Below are positions 1-9,677 of a stretch of DNA of 34,891 bases, in pieces. How positions within the stretch are numbered: position 1 is the first letter of the stretch; the number at the start of each line of letters is the position of its first letter. The stretch covers positions 1 through 34,891 of the forward strand of contig JAKSBQ010000026.1 in the NCBI GenBank assembly GCA_022361075.1. Reading direction: 5' to 3'. The notes beneath the pieces are model-generated. The model saw only the letters and a program-made list of their open reading frames with translations, made no database searches and was not told the origin of the DNA. A program made the translations under genes and the position numbers. The DNA is from Opitutales bacterium (lineage in GTDB: Bacteria; Verrucomicrobiota; Verrucomicrobiia; Opitutales; JAFGAQ01).

Positions 1-722
1 TCATGAGGTAGGTTAGCCCATTTCTCGAAACCATGTTCTTCAGCGATCAATTGAATACTGGAGCCGATAATGCAAAAATCGAAGTCCTCCCCATCAAGCT
101 GAGAATCTAACCAAACCCACTGAGCTTCACCTAACATGGTTCCTTTTTCGGAGGGAACGTAACGCACACCATTGATCTCCTTTTCAGGGCGTCGCAGCTC
201 ATCTCTGAAGTAACGGGTATCCAGCATAATGATTCTTAAACGAAATCCGTTCTCTAATACGTAATCTGTTGTATGATAGACCCCTTCATGGTCGTGAATC
301 GGATGATTATCAGAATAGTCAAAGAATCGAACAAACTCCTCTTTACTCTCCTTTTTCTTTGGATATTCCTTGCCACCATCATTGACTCCATAGTCATGGT
401 CGTCCCAGGTTCCATGAACTTTGGCCGTACTCCTTATGGCGAAATACTTCGGGTGATTTTTGTTTTGGTCATACTTTGATCGCATGACACTCATGTCTTC
501 GGTGTCACCATAAATGGTATCACCCAACCACAACCAAATGTCAGGTGCGTCTTTTATGATTTCGGGCCAGAGTGGCTGCTCAAGGCCCTGCATGTTACAT
601 GAACCGAAGGCGATTTTCAGGGTTTCACCTTTGATCGAAAGGTTTTCCGCAGATGGTTTGTCGGAACAGCCGGCGATTAAAGCGACTAGAAGAAACGAAC
701 AGATAGATGGGTAAGTTTTCAT
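1..722 (-). CDS. PhoD-like phosphatase lipoprotein, C-terminus cut by window edge
   Basis: The frame reads 240 codons from the ATG at 722 to the window edge with no stop. The N-terminus is a lipoprotein signal: basic MKTYPS, a hydrophobic stretch and the lipobox LIAGC, so the protein should be exported and lipid-anchored. The mature part carries PhoD/metallophosphatase motifs: FGSC near residue 40, WLGDTIYGD near 65, and TWDDHDYGVND near 105, where Asp and His residues bind the catalytic metals. An LDTRYFRDE motif follows. Such enzymes are phosphodiesterases or alkaline phosphatases that free phosphate from organic esters outside the cell; the exact substrate cannot be told from sequence. The gene is separated from valS by valS's terminator. 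The C-terminal part lies outside the window. Confidence 0.85.
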   Translation of the reverse strand, partial: MKTYPSICSFLLVALIAGCSDKPSAENLSIKGETLKIAFGSCNMQGLEQPLWPEIIKDAPDIWLWLGDTIYGDTEDMSVMRSKYDQNKNHPKYFAIRSTAKVHGTWDDHDYGVNDGGKEYPKKKESKEEFVRFFDYSDNHPIHDHEGVYHTTDYVLENGFRLRIIMLDTRYFRDELRRPEKEINGVRYVPSEKGTMLGEAQWVWLDSQLDGEDFDFCIIGSSIQLIAEEHGFEKWANLPH

Positions 723-773
723 GGTGTGTGAGTTTACCTCTAGACTGACCATTATCGAAAAACACCCAACACG

Positions 774-810
774 AAAAAGGGTGAGTTACTTGATTGTAAC
801 GAACCCTTTT
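774..810 (-). terminator. Rho-independent terminator of valS
   Basis: An outer stem pairs AAAAGGGT (775-782) with ACCCTTTT (803-810). An inner stem pairs GTTAC (785-789) with GTAAC (796-800), with a GA/GA internal mismatch between them. On the minus strand the hairpin is followed by a T-run, just downstream of the valS stop. Confidence 0.75.
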
Positions 811-815
811 GGAAA

Positions 816-3545
816 TCACTCAAGCTTGCTCAGCATCGCATTGAGTTGACCTAGTTTGCCCTGATTCTCTTCAAGTTGCTTTTTTGCTCCTTCAACAACA
901 GATGCGGGTGCGTTGGCTACAAAGCCCTCGTTGTTCAGCTTGCCCTCAATTCCTTTGATAATGCCTTGAAGTTTTTGAACCTCCTTTTCGATACGAGCCC
1001 GTTCTTTGTCCACGTCGATTGCTCCTCGAAGATCCAGATAAAAACTGCCGACCGGAGTGACCGTTACTGGCATGTTTTCCGGAGTGTCCGAAACGATGTC
1101 CAAGGTCCCAATACCAGAAAGGTTTTTGAGATTATCCGATTGTTCAGAGATGAGTTCGCTGAAATCCTTGTTTTCCTGGAGCAGGAAACGAACGGATTTG
1201 TTGGAGCTAAGATTAAACTCTGCCTTCAGAGCACGAACCGAAGTGATACTCTCACGCAAGGCCTGAATGGACTGTTCGGCAGACTCAAGTTTATCAACTC
1301 CCAAACGTTCCAAAGCTTCCTGAACTTCCTTAGCTGTGATGACTTGGACATCGTGAATGAAACTATTTTCGCTTCCGTAACCCATGAGGTGCCAAAGCTC
1401 TTCGGTGATGAACGGGCATACCGGATGAAGCATCATCAGAAATTGACGAATCACGAAGTCCTGGACGGCGAGGCAGGTTGCCTTGGTGGTTTCATCTTTA
1501 AGTTTAGTTTTGGAAGCTTCGACGTACCAATCGCAGAAGTCGGTCCAGAAAAACGCATAAAGCTTATGGGTGATGACGGTGAATTGATAGGTGTCTACTG
1601 CCTCTTTCACTTCGGCTATCGTTTGCAATGTGCGAGAAAGCATTGCTTTATCGACATCGTCAAGATCTCCGGGTGTGATTCGACTCAGGATCGATTGAAG
1701 AGAAGTATTATCCTCAAATTCACCGGACATCTGGCGAAAACGACAGGCGTTCCAGATTTTGTTACAGAAATTCCGTCCTTGTTCGACGTTTTCTTCGCTA
1801 AACCGAATATCCTGACCGATAGGGGCAACGTTGAGAATGGAAAACCTCAGACCATCAGCTCCGTATTTTGCAATCAGATCGAGCGGATCGGGAGAGTTTC
1901 CCAAGGACTTGGACATTTTACGTCCCTGTTTGTCTCTAATGATGCCGGTGAAATAAACATGGTGAAACGGAATACGCTCGCGAATTTCATCGTCAGTGAG
2001 TTCCTTTTTCTCCGGACCCATGAATTCCAGCCCTGCCATGATCATGCGCGCCACCCAGAAGAAAATGATGTCAGGACCCGTGACCAGTGCAGAGGTCGGA
2101 TAAAAAGTGTGCAGGCCCTGACGTTTTTCCTCGTCCCCGTTAGGCCAACCCATCGTAGCGAACGGCCAGAGCCATGACGACGCCCAGGTGTCGAGTACGT
2201 CTTCGTCCTGATCCCAGTTTTCGGGGTCCTCAGGTCCCTCGAGACTGACATGCCAGTTTTCGGGCAACGAACGGTCTTCACCCTTGCGATACCAGACCGG
2301 GATGCGATGCCCCCACCAGAGTTGACGACTCACACACCAGTCCTGGATGTTTTCAAGCCAGTGGAGGTAAGTCTTCTCCCATCGCTCCGGGTAGAATTTG
2401 ATCATTCCGTCACGTACCGCTTTTTTGGCTTCCTCGACTTTGGGGTATTTCAGAAACCACTGTTCCGATAAACGAGGTTCGATCGGTACATCAGCTCTTT
2501 CAGAGAAACCAACGTTGTTATCGTAGTCTTCTTTCTCGATCAGGAGCCCAAGTTCTTCAAGTTTGTTTGCTGCAACTTTGCGAGCCTCGAAACGTTCAAG
2601 TCCGACAAAAGGCTCACCCGCGAGCTCGTTGAGTGTTCCGTCGGGGTTAAAGACATCAATCACCTCGAGGTAGTTGCGCTCACCGATCTCGAAGTCGAGC
2701 TTGTCGTGAGCAGGAGTCACCTTGAGGGCTCCGGTTCCGAAGTCCTTTTCCACAGCAGAATCTGCAATGATTGGAATCTTTGCTTCCGGGAAAGGGCGGA
2801 CCGCATGTTTCCCGATCCACTTTTGATAACGCGGATCATCGGGATGAACAGCCACGGCCGTGTCGCCCATGATCGTTTCCGGGCGGGTGGTGGAGATTTC
2901 GATAAAGGCACCTGGGTCCTCAGCGATCCGATACTTCATTTTGTAGAGGATACCCTTCTGAGGTTTCATGATGACTTCTTCGTCTGAAAGAGCAGTTAAG
3001 CTTACAGGACACCAATTCACCATGCGTTTGCCACGGTAAAGATAACCACGGTCAAAAAGATCGACGAAGGCCTTGAGGACGGCATGACTGTAGTCGTCAT
3101 CCAAGGTATGGACGGTACGTTCCCATTCACAGGAAGCCCCTAAGCTCTGAAGCTGCTTGAGAATAATACCGCCGTGTTTATCCCTCCATTTTACCGCCAG
3201 ATCGAGGAACTTTTCGCGGCCGAGATCGTGACGAGTTTTTCCTTCCTTGCGAAGCTCTTTTTCCACACGAGTCTGAGTGGCAATTCCTGCGTGATCGGTT
3301 CCGGGAAGCCACATAGTGTTCATCCCTTGTTGGCGAGCATTGCGCACGAGAACATCCTGAATCGTGTTGTTAAGTACGTGGCCCATTGTGAGCATTCCGG
3401 TTACGTTTGGAGGTGGAATCACGATACTGTAGGAATCCTTCTCTCCGGCTTCTGGATTACCTTTAAAACTACCGGATTGATTCCATTGATCATACCAGCG
3501 TTTTTCTACGATTTCGGGTTGATAAGCTTTGCTTTCGATGGCCAT
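816..3545 (-). CDS. valS: Valine--tRNA ligase
   Basis: This class I aminoacyl-tRNA synthetase charges tRNA-Val in the cytoplasm. The 909-residue length is usual for bacterial ValRS. Near the N-terminus lies PPPNVTGMLTMGHVLNN, containing the HIGH-type ATP-binding signature. The editing (CP1) insertion follows, and GRKMSKSLGN near residue 550 is the KMSKS loop. WCVSRQLWWGHRIPVWY is typical of the Val/Ile/Leu group. The C-terminus is a predicted tRNA-binding coiled coil (about 845-909, with ARIEKEVQKLQG). I chose the ATG at 3545 (MAIESKAYQ) because GGAG lies five bases upstream. An in-frame ATG at 3575 would add ten residues unlike the family. The gene is monocistronic, with its own terminator, and divergent from glnD. 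Confidence 0.97.
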   Translation of the reverse strand: MAIESKAYQPEIVEKRWYDQWNQSGSFKGNPEAGEKDSYSIVIPPPNVTGMLTMGHVLNNTIQDVLVRNARQQGMNTMWLPGTDHAGIATQTRVEKELRKEGKTRHDLGREKFLDLAVKWRDKHGGIILKQLQSLGASCEWERTVHTLDDDYSHAVLKAFVDLFDRGYLYRGKRMVNWCPVSLTALSDEEVIMKPQKGILYKMKYRIAEDPGAFIEISTTRPETIMGDTAVAVHPDDPRYQKWIGKHAVRPFPEAKIPIIADSAVEKDFGTGALKVTPAHDKLDFEIGERNYLEVIDVFNPDGTLNELAGEPFVGLERFEARKVAANKLEELGLLIEKEDYDNNVGFSERADVPIEPRLSEQWFLKYPKVEEAKKAVRDGMIKFYPERWEKTYLHWLENIQDWCVSRQLWWGHRIPVWYRKGEDRSLPENWHVSLEGPEDPENWDQDEDVLDTWASSWLWPFATMGWPNGDEEKRQGLHTFYPTSALVTGPDIIFFWVARMIMAGLEFMGPEKKELTDDEIRERIPFHHVYFTGIIRDKQGRKMSKSLGNSPDPLDLIAKYGADGLRFSILNVAPIGQDIRFSEENVEQGRNFCNKIWNACRFRQMSGEFEDNTSLQSILSRITPGDLDDVDKAMLSRTLQTIAEVKEAVDTYQFTVITHKLYAFFWTDFCDWYVEASKTKLKDETTKATCLAVQDFVIRQFLMMLHPVCPFITEELWHLMGYGSENSFIHDVQVITAKEVQEALERLGVDKLESAEQSIQALRESITSVRALKAEFNLSSNKSVRFLLQENKDFSELISEQSDNLKNLSGIGTLDIVSDTPENMPVTVTPVGSFYLDLRGAIDVDKERARIEKEVQKLQGIIKGIEGKLNNEGFVANAPASVVEGAKKQLEENQGKLGQLNAMLSKLE

Positions 3546-3723
3546 TCGACTCCATCTTAGGCATGATTTGGGCATGGGTTGTCAAAGTCTTTTTTTGTTG
3601 AGACTGTAAAGTCGTCGAAAATCGCACAATAGAGGGGCTTTGTGCGGGTTGTAGAAGTTTAAAAAATCAAAGAAGGTTGACGGATATATGTGATCTGCAT
3701 CCAATGTGCGGTTTTAAGAGTTT

Positions 3724-6555
3724 ATGCTTAAGTCCAGTGATCCACTTTATCGCCGAATTCGTGCTCATGCGAAGAAGCGTATACGCTTTTTGCCTGATGT
3801 TGCGAAGAAGGACCGACTGAAGGGTTACAAGGAGTTCTTGAGGCTTGAGCGAGAGATGTTGGTCAGACACCATCGCAATGGAGAGTCGGGAATACGGGGG
3901 TGTCAGGCGAGGGCCATCGTGACGGATGTGTTGATCGAATCGATCTTCCGCACGGCTCTCATTACCTTTTCTGAAAAGCACGGTGTTTTGCCTTGTAAGT
4001 GCACGCTTGTCGCTCATGGGGGGTACGGTCGAGGTGAGCTCAGTCCAGCTTCGGATATTGATATTCTTTTTCTTTTCCCAGACAAAACCAAGAGCAGCAT
4101 GGTCGAGGCTATGAAAACCGTTCTTACCGATGAAGTGCTTTATCCTTTGTGGGACCTGGGTTTTAAGCTCGGGCATGCCACCCGTACCACCAAAGAATGT
4201 CTTGAAGAAGCGGAGACCGATTTTAAGACTCGCAACTCATTGCTTGAGATCCGCAGAGTGCTGGGGTCGACGGAGGTCTATGATGGTTTGGTTAAAAAAT
4301 ATAAGGAGTATTTAGACCGAAAAAACAAATTACCCATTCTCCAGGAGTTGATATCGATTCAGAAAAAGAGGCGGCAGCAATATGGGGACAGTGTTTTTGT
4401 TGCCGAACCTAACATCAAAAATGGGGTTGGTGGATTACGGGACTTCCAAGGGGTTTTTTGGATGATTCAGTTAATGTTTGGAGACCGGAAACTGAGCAAC
4501 TTGTATGCCCACGATCACTTGCATCGAAAGGAGGCAGCTGCGTTTCGGAAGGCATATGACTTTTTGCTCTGGGTGAGAACGGAGCTGCACAATAATAGCA
4601 AACGACCCAATGATGAGTTAACTTTGGGTATTCAGCCACTGGTTGCCGAACAACTCGGATACCAAGGTGAGTCGTTAGAGCGGGTGGAGGATCTGATGAA
4701 GGATTACTATTACCACTCGCAACGTTGCCTTTCGATTGTTCTCTCTCTCGAAAAGCGGATACTTGAGCGTTTTTCAGGAAACCGGAGGAATGCTAAGCGC
4801 AATTGGTTTCAGAGCCTCTTTGAGAAGGTCAAAGTGGAGCGTATCGATGGGTTTGTTATCGAGGACGATTGGATTGATGTCGAGAATGATAAAATATTCG
4901 ATGAGGATCCTGCACGTATCTTGAGGTTGTTTCGAATCGTGCAACAACAGGATTTACAGTTGACTGTGAGTCTCGAGCGTTTGGTTGAGGCTAAGCTTGA
5001 CTTACTAAACTCCAACTCAAAGACACGGTTGGACATTAACGAGGTGTTCCGCGAAATCATGAAGGAGCACGGTAAGGTTCACTTCGTGCTCGAACAAATG
5101 TATCGACTGGGTGTCTTGATAAAGATTTTACCCGAGTTTGAGCAACTTCACTGCTTCATCCAACATGATCGACATCTGCTACGTTATTCGGAAGATGAAA
5201 AAGTAATAAAGTCGATTTTTCAGCTGGATCGACTGGTGAGTGACAAAGACGTCGCCAGAACCAAGGAAATTCTCAAACTTGAAGAGGACTCATCACTTAC
5301 TGACCTCTATTGGTTGTTACTGCTTTATTCTCTCATTTATCGGAGAACGAATTCGGGCAACCGAGTGTCGAATTTGGAGGATAGTCCGGAATTTTTGTCC
5401 AATTTACTGGATAGAATAGGTCTAGATGATAACAGAGCGGAAAGAATTGTGTCGTTTGTAGACAGCCACAGCAAAGTGGCACGGTTCTGGCATGATGCTG
5501 AGCTGCACGACGCAAGTATGATCAAAAAGCTCGCCGTTGCACTGAAAACCCATGAAAACGTCATTCAATCTTTTCAATTTTATTACTGTGAATCGCTTGG
5601 TCGAAATCCGCAGTATTGGGAATTGCATTCACTTCCTCAAGCGACTAAAGTTTTGGGTGCCGTCGAACGGGAAATTGAAGTGGGAACCGCGAGTATGTCT
5701 GAAGATACAACCTCAGTAAGTAAGAAGGAAATGACTCGAGCCGACATAGCCAAACGAACGATTGTAGGTGTGACCACCGATGAAGTAGACGCCCACTTTA
5801 TGCTCCTTCCTGATCGTTATTTCGAATCTCGTAACACGATTGACGTAGAGTTGCACATTAAACTGGTCCACCAGCTGTTGGAAACAATCCAGCAAGCAGA
5901 TTCACTCGGAAGTCTCAAACCGATTGTAGATTGGAAGAATGACGGAAAAGGTGGGTTTAGCGTCATCAATATCGTGACATGGGATCGACTGGGCTTGTTC
6001 TACAAATTGGCGGGTGCGATTAGCGCTGTCGGGTTGAATATTCTTAAAGCCAGTGCGGTTTCGAGAAACGACCATATCGCGATAGATACCTTCTACGTTA
6101 GTCATGGGAAGACAGGGCAAGTGGAATGCGATGAGGTAAAAGAGAAATTCGAAGATGCGGTTGAGTCTATTCTTGTAGGAGGGGAGAAAGCCTACGGTCT
6201 CGTGAGAGAACAGTATTTGAGGGGAAACAAGAAGGATTGGAGCAATTCCCGGAATTTGTTCGATCTGAGCCTTCCGGTACAGGTTGACGTGCATTGGGAC
6301 AAAGAGCTTAAGCAAGTGGTTGTCGACTACCAGGGAACGGATCGAATAGGGCTGCTTTATCGAATAAGCAGACATCTTTTTTTGAGGGGCTACAACTTGG
6401 ATTCTATTCGAATTTCTTCAGCCAACTATGTTGCGTCAGGAACAATTTTAATGAGCAAAGAGGCCGGAGTAGAGCCTGACGATGCGGACAAACTCTCTGA
6501 GATTCGGGAAAAACTTATTGAGATTCTTTCCTCAGAGGTTTGGCTTTCTGAGTAG
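3724..6555 (+). CDS. glnD: GlnD-type PII uridylyltransferase with degenerate HD domain
   Basis: GlnD proteins uridylylate PII signal proteins when nitrogen is short and remove UMP when glutamine is high. The 943-residue length fits the family. The N-terminal nucleotidyltransferase domain is intact: GGYGRGELSPASDID (99-113) supplies the GG and the metal-binding D111 and D113, and NIKNGVGGLRDF follows. Two C-terminal ACT domains (about 740-815 and 860-935) show the repeated DRxGLxY motif (DRLGLFYKLAG, DRIGLLYRISR) and would sense glutamine. The central HD domain is unusual. The expected LLHDIGK is LLYSLIY (533-539), and the His of the usual YTVDEH is lost (RYSEDEK, 487-493). The uridylyl-removing activity is therefore predicted to be missing. 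The stop codon directly abuts the next gene's ATG, so the two are probably cotranscribed. Confidence 0.9.
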   Translation: MLKSSDPLYRRIRAHAKKRIRFLPDVAKKDRLKGYKEFLRLEREMLVRHHRNGESGIRGCQARAIVTDVLIESIFRTALITFSEKHGVLPCKCTLVAHGGYGRGELSPASDIDILFLFPDKTKSSMVEAMKTVLTDEVLYPLWDLGFKLGHATRTTKECLEEAETDFKTRNSLLEIRRVLGSTEVYDGLVKKYKEYLDRKNKLPILQELISIQKKRRQQYGDSVFVAEPNIKNGVGGLRDFQGVFWMIQLMFGDRKLSNLYAHDHLHRKEAAAFRKAYDFLLWVRTELHNNSKRPNDELTLGIQPLVAEQLGYQGESLERVEDLMKDYYYHSQRCLSIVLSLEKRILERFSGNRRNAKRNWFQSLFEKVKVERIDGFVIEDDWIDVENDKIFDEDPARILRLFRIVQQQDLQLTVSLERLVEAKLDLLNSNSKTRLDINEVFREIMKEHGKVHFVLEQMYRLGVLIKILPEFEQLHCFIQHDRHLLRYSEDEKVIKSIFQLDRLVSDKDVARTKEILKLEEDSSLTDLYWLLLLYSLIYRRTNSGNRVSNLEDSPEFLSNLLDRIGLDDNRAERIVSFVDSHSKVARFWHDAELHDASMIKKLAVALKTHENVIQSFQFYYCESLGRNPQYWELHSLPQATKVLGAVEREIEVGTASMSEDTTSVSKKEMTRADIAKRTIVGVTTDEVDAHFMLLPDRYFESRNTIDVELHIKLVHQLLETIQQADSLGSLKPIVDWKNDGKGGFSVINIVTWDRLGLFYKLAGAISAVGLNILKASAVSRNDHIAIDTFYVSHGKTGQVECDEVKEKFEDAVESILVGGEKAYGLVREQYLRGNKKDWSNSRNLFDLSLPVQVDVHWDKELKQVVVDYQGTDRIGLLYRISRHLFLRGYNLDSIRISSANYVASGTILMSKEAGVEPDDADKLSEIREKLIEILSSEVWLSE

Positions 6556-8253
6556 ATGAGGCAACTCACAGACGATGCAGACTTTGTAAGACTTCTCTAC
6601 GAACTGGGAGAAAGTGTGCATCTCAGTGAAGACCCGAAGGAGGTAATGGCGTCTTCACTGAAAAAGATTGTGGGGTATTATAAAGCTCCTTTCGCGAGTA
6701 TCAGCATGTACAATCCTGACAGTAACCGACTTGATATTGAGGTGTGTCATGGTTTACCTGAGGACTGTCAGGATTACAGACTTCCAATGGGAGTAGGGGT
6801 TACTGGATGGGTGGCGCTTCATAACCAGGCGGCGCTTGTGGATGATGTCAAAAATGATCCAAGGTATGTTGAGATCGTACCGTCAATTTGCTCGGCGCTT
6901 GCGGTCCCGTTGGTCAACGGATCCCAGTCGTTTGGAGTCATTTCGATCGAGTCGGAGCAAGTGAGTGCTTTTTCAGATCTCGACTTGGAGAAACTGGAAG
7001 CGATCAGCGGAGTTCTTGTTAGGGTTCAAAACCGTATTTGGCGAATTGCGGGACTGAAAAAGAAAACCAACCAGATGGAATCTATCAACAAGATGGTCGG
7101 TCAGTTGTCGAATCGGTTTGAGCTGAAGGGAGTGCTGTCTGATTTAACTCAGGAAGCCCGAAAAATTCTGGATTGCAGGATGAGCTCTCTCTTTCTGCTC
7201 AACTCAGACAAGCGATTGGAACTTGAGGTGTTGATTGGAGTCGAAGGCGTTATCGACCATCAGGAAAGTCTTAGTTTGGACGAAACCTCTATGGGAACTG
7301 CAGTTCATCATGGCAAAACGATCGAAGTGACCCATCTTATCGCGACTGAAGAGAACCATTTTCCAGAAATCATTTTGAGTGAGAATCTCGAAAGCATGCT
7401 CATTACACCAATTGTGTATGAAAAAGAGGTTATCGGAGTCTTAAATGTGTATACGAGCGTTCGTCACCGGTTTTCAGACACTGAAAAGCAGATATTCAGG
7501 GCGTTGGCTGATATGGGTGCATTCGCTATTGAGAACTCAAAGCTTTATAGCCGAATTATTGATAGTGAGGACACTCTCCGAAATAGTGAAAGATTGACGA
7601 CTCTCGGATTGCTTTCTGCCGAAATTGCCCACGAGATTCGGAATCCACTTACAGTCATCAAGCTTTTGGTCGAGAGTTTGAGTTTAAACCAGAGTCTTGA
7701 TTCGGATAGTCAAAAAGATCTGGAGGTTGTTTTGGAGAAGATAAAAAATCTCGGAGAGATCGTTGGCCGGGTACTGAATTTTGGGAAAAGCCAGAATCAG
7801 ATGTATTCCAAATGGGACATGAATACAATCGTGAGTGATTCTATTCAATTGGTTCGATTCAAGTTAAGGCGAAACCGAGTAAGAGTTTATTTCGACCCGA
7901 CCGATCCTATGATCGTTAATTGTCATAAGGGGCAGCTTCAGCAGGTCTTGCTGAATCTTTTTATCAATGCGGAAGAAGCGATGCCAGGAGGAGGAGAAAT
8001 TTTCATTAAGCTTGATGTTGATGAACAAGAGAAGAGGCTAAACGTTTTCTTCGGGGACACGGGTCAAGGCATCTCTGATGAGATTAAAAGTGGGATTTTT
8101 GACTCTTTCCTTTCTGGAAAACCAACAGGATCAGGTTTGGGACTCTCAATTGTGAAACGAATTTTGAAAGAACACAGAGGAAACATCGAAATTGAATCTA
8201 CGGGCGAAAATGGAACTACTTTCCGTTTTTGGTTACCTATGGCAGATCTTTAG
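6556..8253 (+). CDS. Soluble GAF-GAF sensor histidine kinase
   Basis: This 565-residue protein has no membrane segment, so it should act in the cytoplasm. Two GAF domains (about 15-155 and 185-335) are the sensory part. A HisKA dimerisation domain follows, with the phospho-accepting His359 in AEIAHEIRNPLTV. The HATPase domain has an N box (NLFINAEEAMPGGGE), a G1 box (DTGQGIS) and a G2 box (GSGLGLSIVKRI). All catalytic motifs are present. The order resembles NtrB-like nitrogen kinases, which carry PAS rather than GAF domains. The ATG starts on the base after the glnD stop (TAGATG), which suggests translational coupling and a possible role in nitrogen or stress signalling. No response regulator is present in the window, so its partner is unknown. 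Confidence 0.9.
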   Translation: MRQLTDDADFVRLLYELGESVHLSEDPKEVMASSLKKIVGYYKAPFASISMYNPDSNRLDIEVCHGLPEDCQDYRLPMGVGVTGWVALHNQAALVDDVKNDPRYVEIVPSICSALAVPLVNGSQSFGVISIESEQVSAFSDLDLEKLEAISGVLVRVQNRIWRIAGLKKKTNQMESINKMVGQLSNRFELKGVLSDLTQEARKILDCRMSSLFLLNSDKRLELEVLIGVEGVIDHQESLSLDETSMGTAVHHGKTIEVTHLIATEENHFPEIILSENLESMLITPIVYEKEVIGVLNVYTSVRHRFSDTEKQIFRALADMGAFAIENSKLYSRIIDSEDTLRNSERLTTLGLLSAEIAHEIRNPLTVIKLLVESLSLNQSLDSDSQKDLEVVLEKIKNLGEIVGRVLNFGKSQNQMYSKWDMNTIVSDSIQLVRFKLRRNRVRVYFDPTDPMIVNCHKGQLQQVLLNLFINAEEAMPGGGEIFIKLDVDEQEKRLNVFFGDTGQGISDEIKSGIFDSFLSGKPTGSGLGLSIVKRILKEHRGNIEIESTGENGTTFRFWLPMADL

Positions 8254-8348
8254 CAAGTATTAGAAATTGTTACGATTTCGTTTTTTTTCATAAGTTCGAT
8301 TAAGTTAAGTTGACACTTCAAAAAGAATAGGCTGCAGCTATTCCAAGC

Positions 8349-9602
8349 ATGATGAACGAGGGTATGATATTCATTGTGATTGGGTTTATGTTGGCCTCCT
8401 ATTCGGTGGTCGCTAATGATTCGATCCAGACTCTGGGAACATTTCTTCACTCTAACTCCCATCGCAAATGGTGGGTGCTATGGTTGTTCTCGAGCACGAT
8501 CATGGTTGGAGTCATGGTTTATGGTTGGCTCAACTATAATGGTGACGTCTCGTATGACCGTTTGGACAAAGTCTACTCGAAAATGGTGGACTTCAAAGGA
8601 GCTCAGAAAACGCTTGATACCGCGGCTGACGATTCGGAGGCTCCCTACTTCCCTCTTGTCAAAGAGATCGAAGCAGGAATCAAGGGATCCGAGGAAATCT
8701 ACCTTGCGGAAAATTCACAACTTGAGCAGCATATTGCTACTTACCAGCCTGCCATAGATGCGCTCAAAGAGATGATTGATAGCGGCGAACTCTCCGACGA
8801 ACAATCTGAAGCTCTGAACAATGTGGTTCTCAAAACTAACGAGATTGTGGAGTCGATGCTCATACATCGAAACGTAGAGAATTTCATCAAGTGGTACTAC
8901 ATCATCCCTCCGATCGTATTGCTCTTTCTGACTCGTTGGGGATTTCCAGTTAGCACGTCTTTTCTTATTCTCATCACGTTCCAACCGGCTGTTCTGGGAA
9001 GCATGCTCACCAAATCGGTTATGGGATATTTGTTGGCATTTGTGGTGGCCATCGTCGTTTACCTAACGGTCATGCGTGTATTTGAACGCAAGTGGAGGGA
9101 TCAAGGCGAAAAAGGAATTTCCCCCGGATGGGTGGTTGCTCAATGGTGTTCAACAGGATTTTTGTGGAGCATGTGGTTGATTCAGGACATGGCAAATATC
9201 TTTGTTTATGTTCAGCGTCCTCTTCCTTTGGTTGGCTTGATATTGACGATCACTTGGATGGTTGCCGTGCAAGCGTACATCTATTTTAGCAAGGGCGGAC
9301 GCATTCAACAGATCGTGCAATCCAAGACCAACACTCATGACATTCGTTCGGCCACGATCGTGGATTTGATTTACGGGGTAGTTCTCTATTATTTTAAAAT
9401 CCAGAGTAACATTCCGATGAGCACAACTTGGGTGTTTATTGGATTACTGGCAGGCCGCGAATTTGCGTTTTCGTTAGCTTTCAAAAAGGATTCACTCACT
9501 TTGGCCTCAGCTTCCAAACTCATGGGGAAGGACCTTGGCAAAGTGCTCGTGGGTCTTGTGGTCAGTATCGGTTTGGCATACCTCGTGCGGGCATTGGGCT
9601 AG
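8349..9602 (+). CDS. PiT-family-like inorganic phosphate permease
   Basis: This is a 417-residue integral membrane protein. The N-terminal segment ends in ANDSIQTLGTF, resembling the GANDxANxxGT signature of PiT phosphate/sodium symporters. In the second half PVSTSF (about residue 202) and PMSTTWVFIGLLAGRE (about 356) resemble the P-[VM]-S-T-T motifs of the same family. The C-terminal KDLGKVLVGLVVSIGLAYL is also PiT-like. A hydrophilic stretch of about 115 residues (roughly 65-180), rich in Glu and Asp and probably helical, separates the first two membrane segments from about eight more. The likely role is phosphate or related anion transport, but this is family inference and the protein is diverged. 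There is no clear ribosome-binding site before the double ATG. It may be cotranscribed with the upstream kinase, 95 bases away. Confidence 0.65.
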   Translation: MMNEGMIFIVIGFMLASYSVVANDSIQTLGTFLHSNSHRKWWVLWLFSSTIMVGVMVYGWLNYNGDVSYDRLDKVYSKMVDFKGAQKTLDTAADDSEAPYFPLVKEIEAGIKGSEEIYLAENSQLEQHIATYQPAIDALKEMIDSGELSDEQSEALNNVVLKTNEIVESMLIHRNVENFIKWYYIIPPIVLLFLTRWGFPVSTSFLILITFQPAVLGSMLTKSVMGYLLAFVVAIVVYLTVMRVFERKWRDQGEKGISPGWVVAQWCSTGFLWSMWLIQDMANIFVYVQRPLPLVGLILTITWMVAVQAYIYFSKGGRIQQIVQSKTNTHDIRSATIVDLIYGVVLYYFKIQSNIPMSTTWVFIGLLAGREFAFSLAFKKDSLTLASASKLMGKDLGKVLVGLVVSIGLAYLVRALG

Positions 9603-9677
9603 GGTTACATTTTTTCAAGGAGGTTGCACTCAACCTTTGCTGGGTTGCGTCTATCTTTTAGTCACAACTGAAGAAAG

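Noticed and set aside
876-2177. Long plus-strand open frame (433 codons) antisense to valS
   Set aside because: It lies wholly within valS, which has full synthetase motifs. The translation has low-complexity Phe/Cys/Arg composition and no family pattern, so it is a codon shadow.
3667-4176. Minus-strand open frame of 169 codons overlapping the glnD start
   Set aside because: It overlaps the conserved nucleotidyltransferase domain of glnD and has no recognisable motif.
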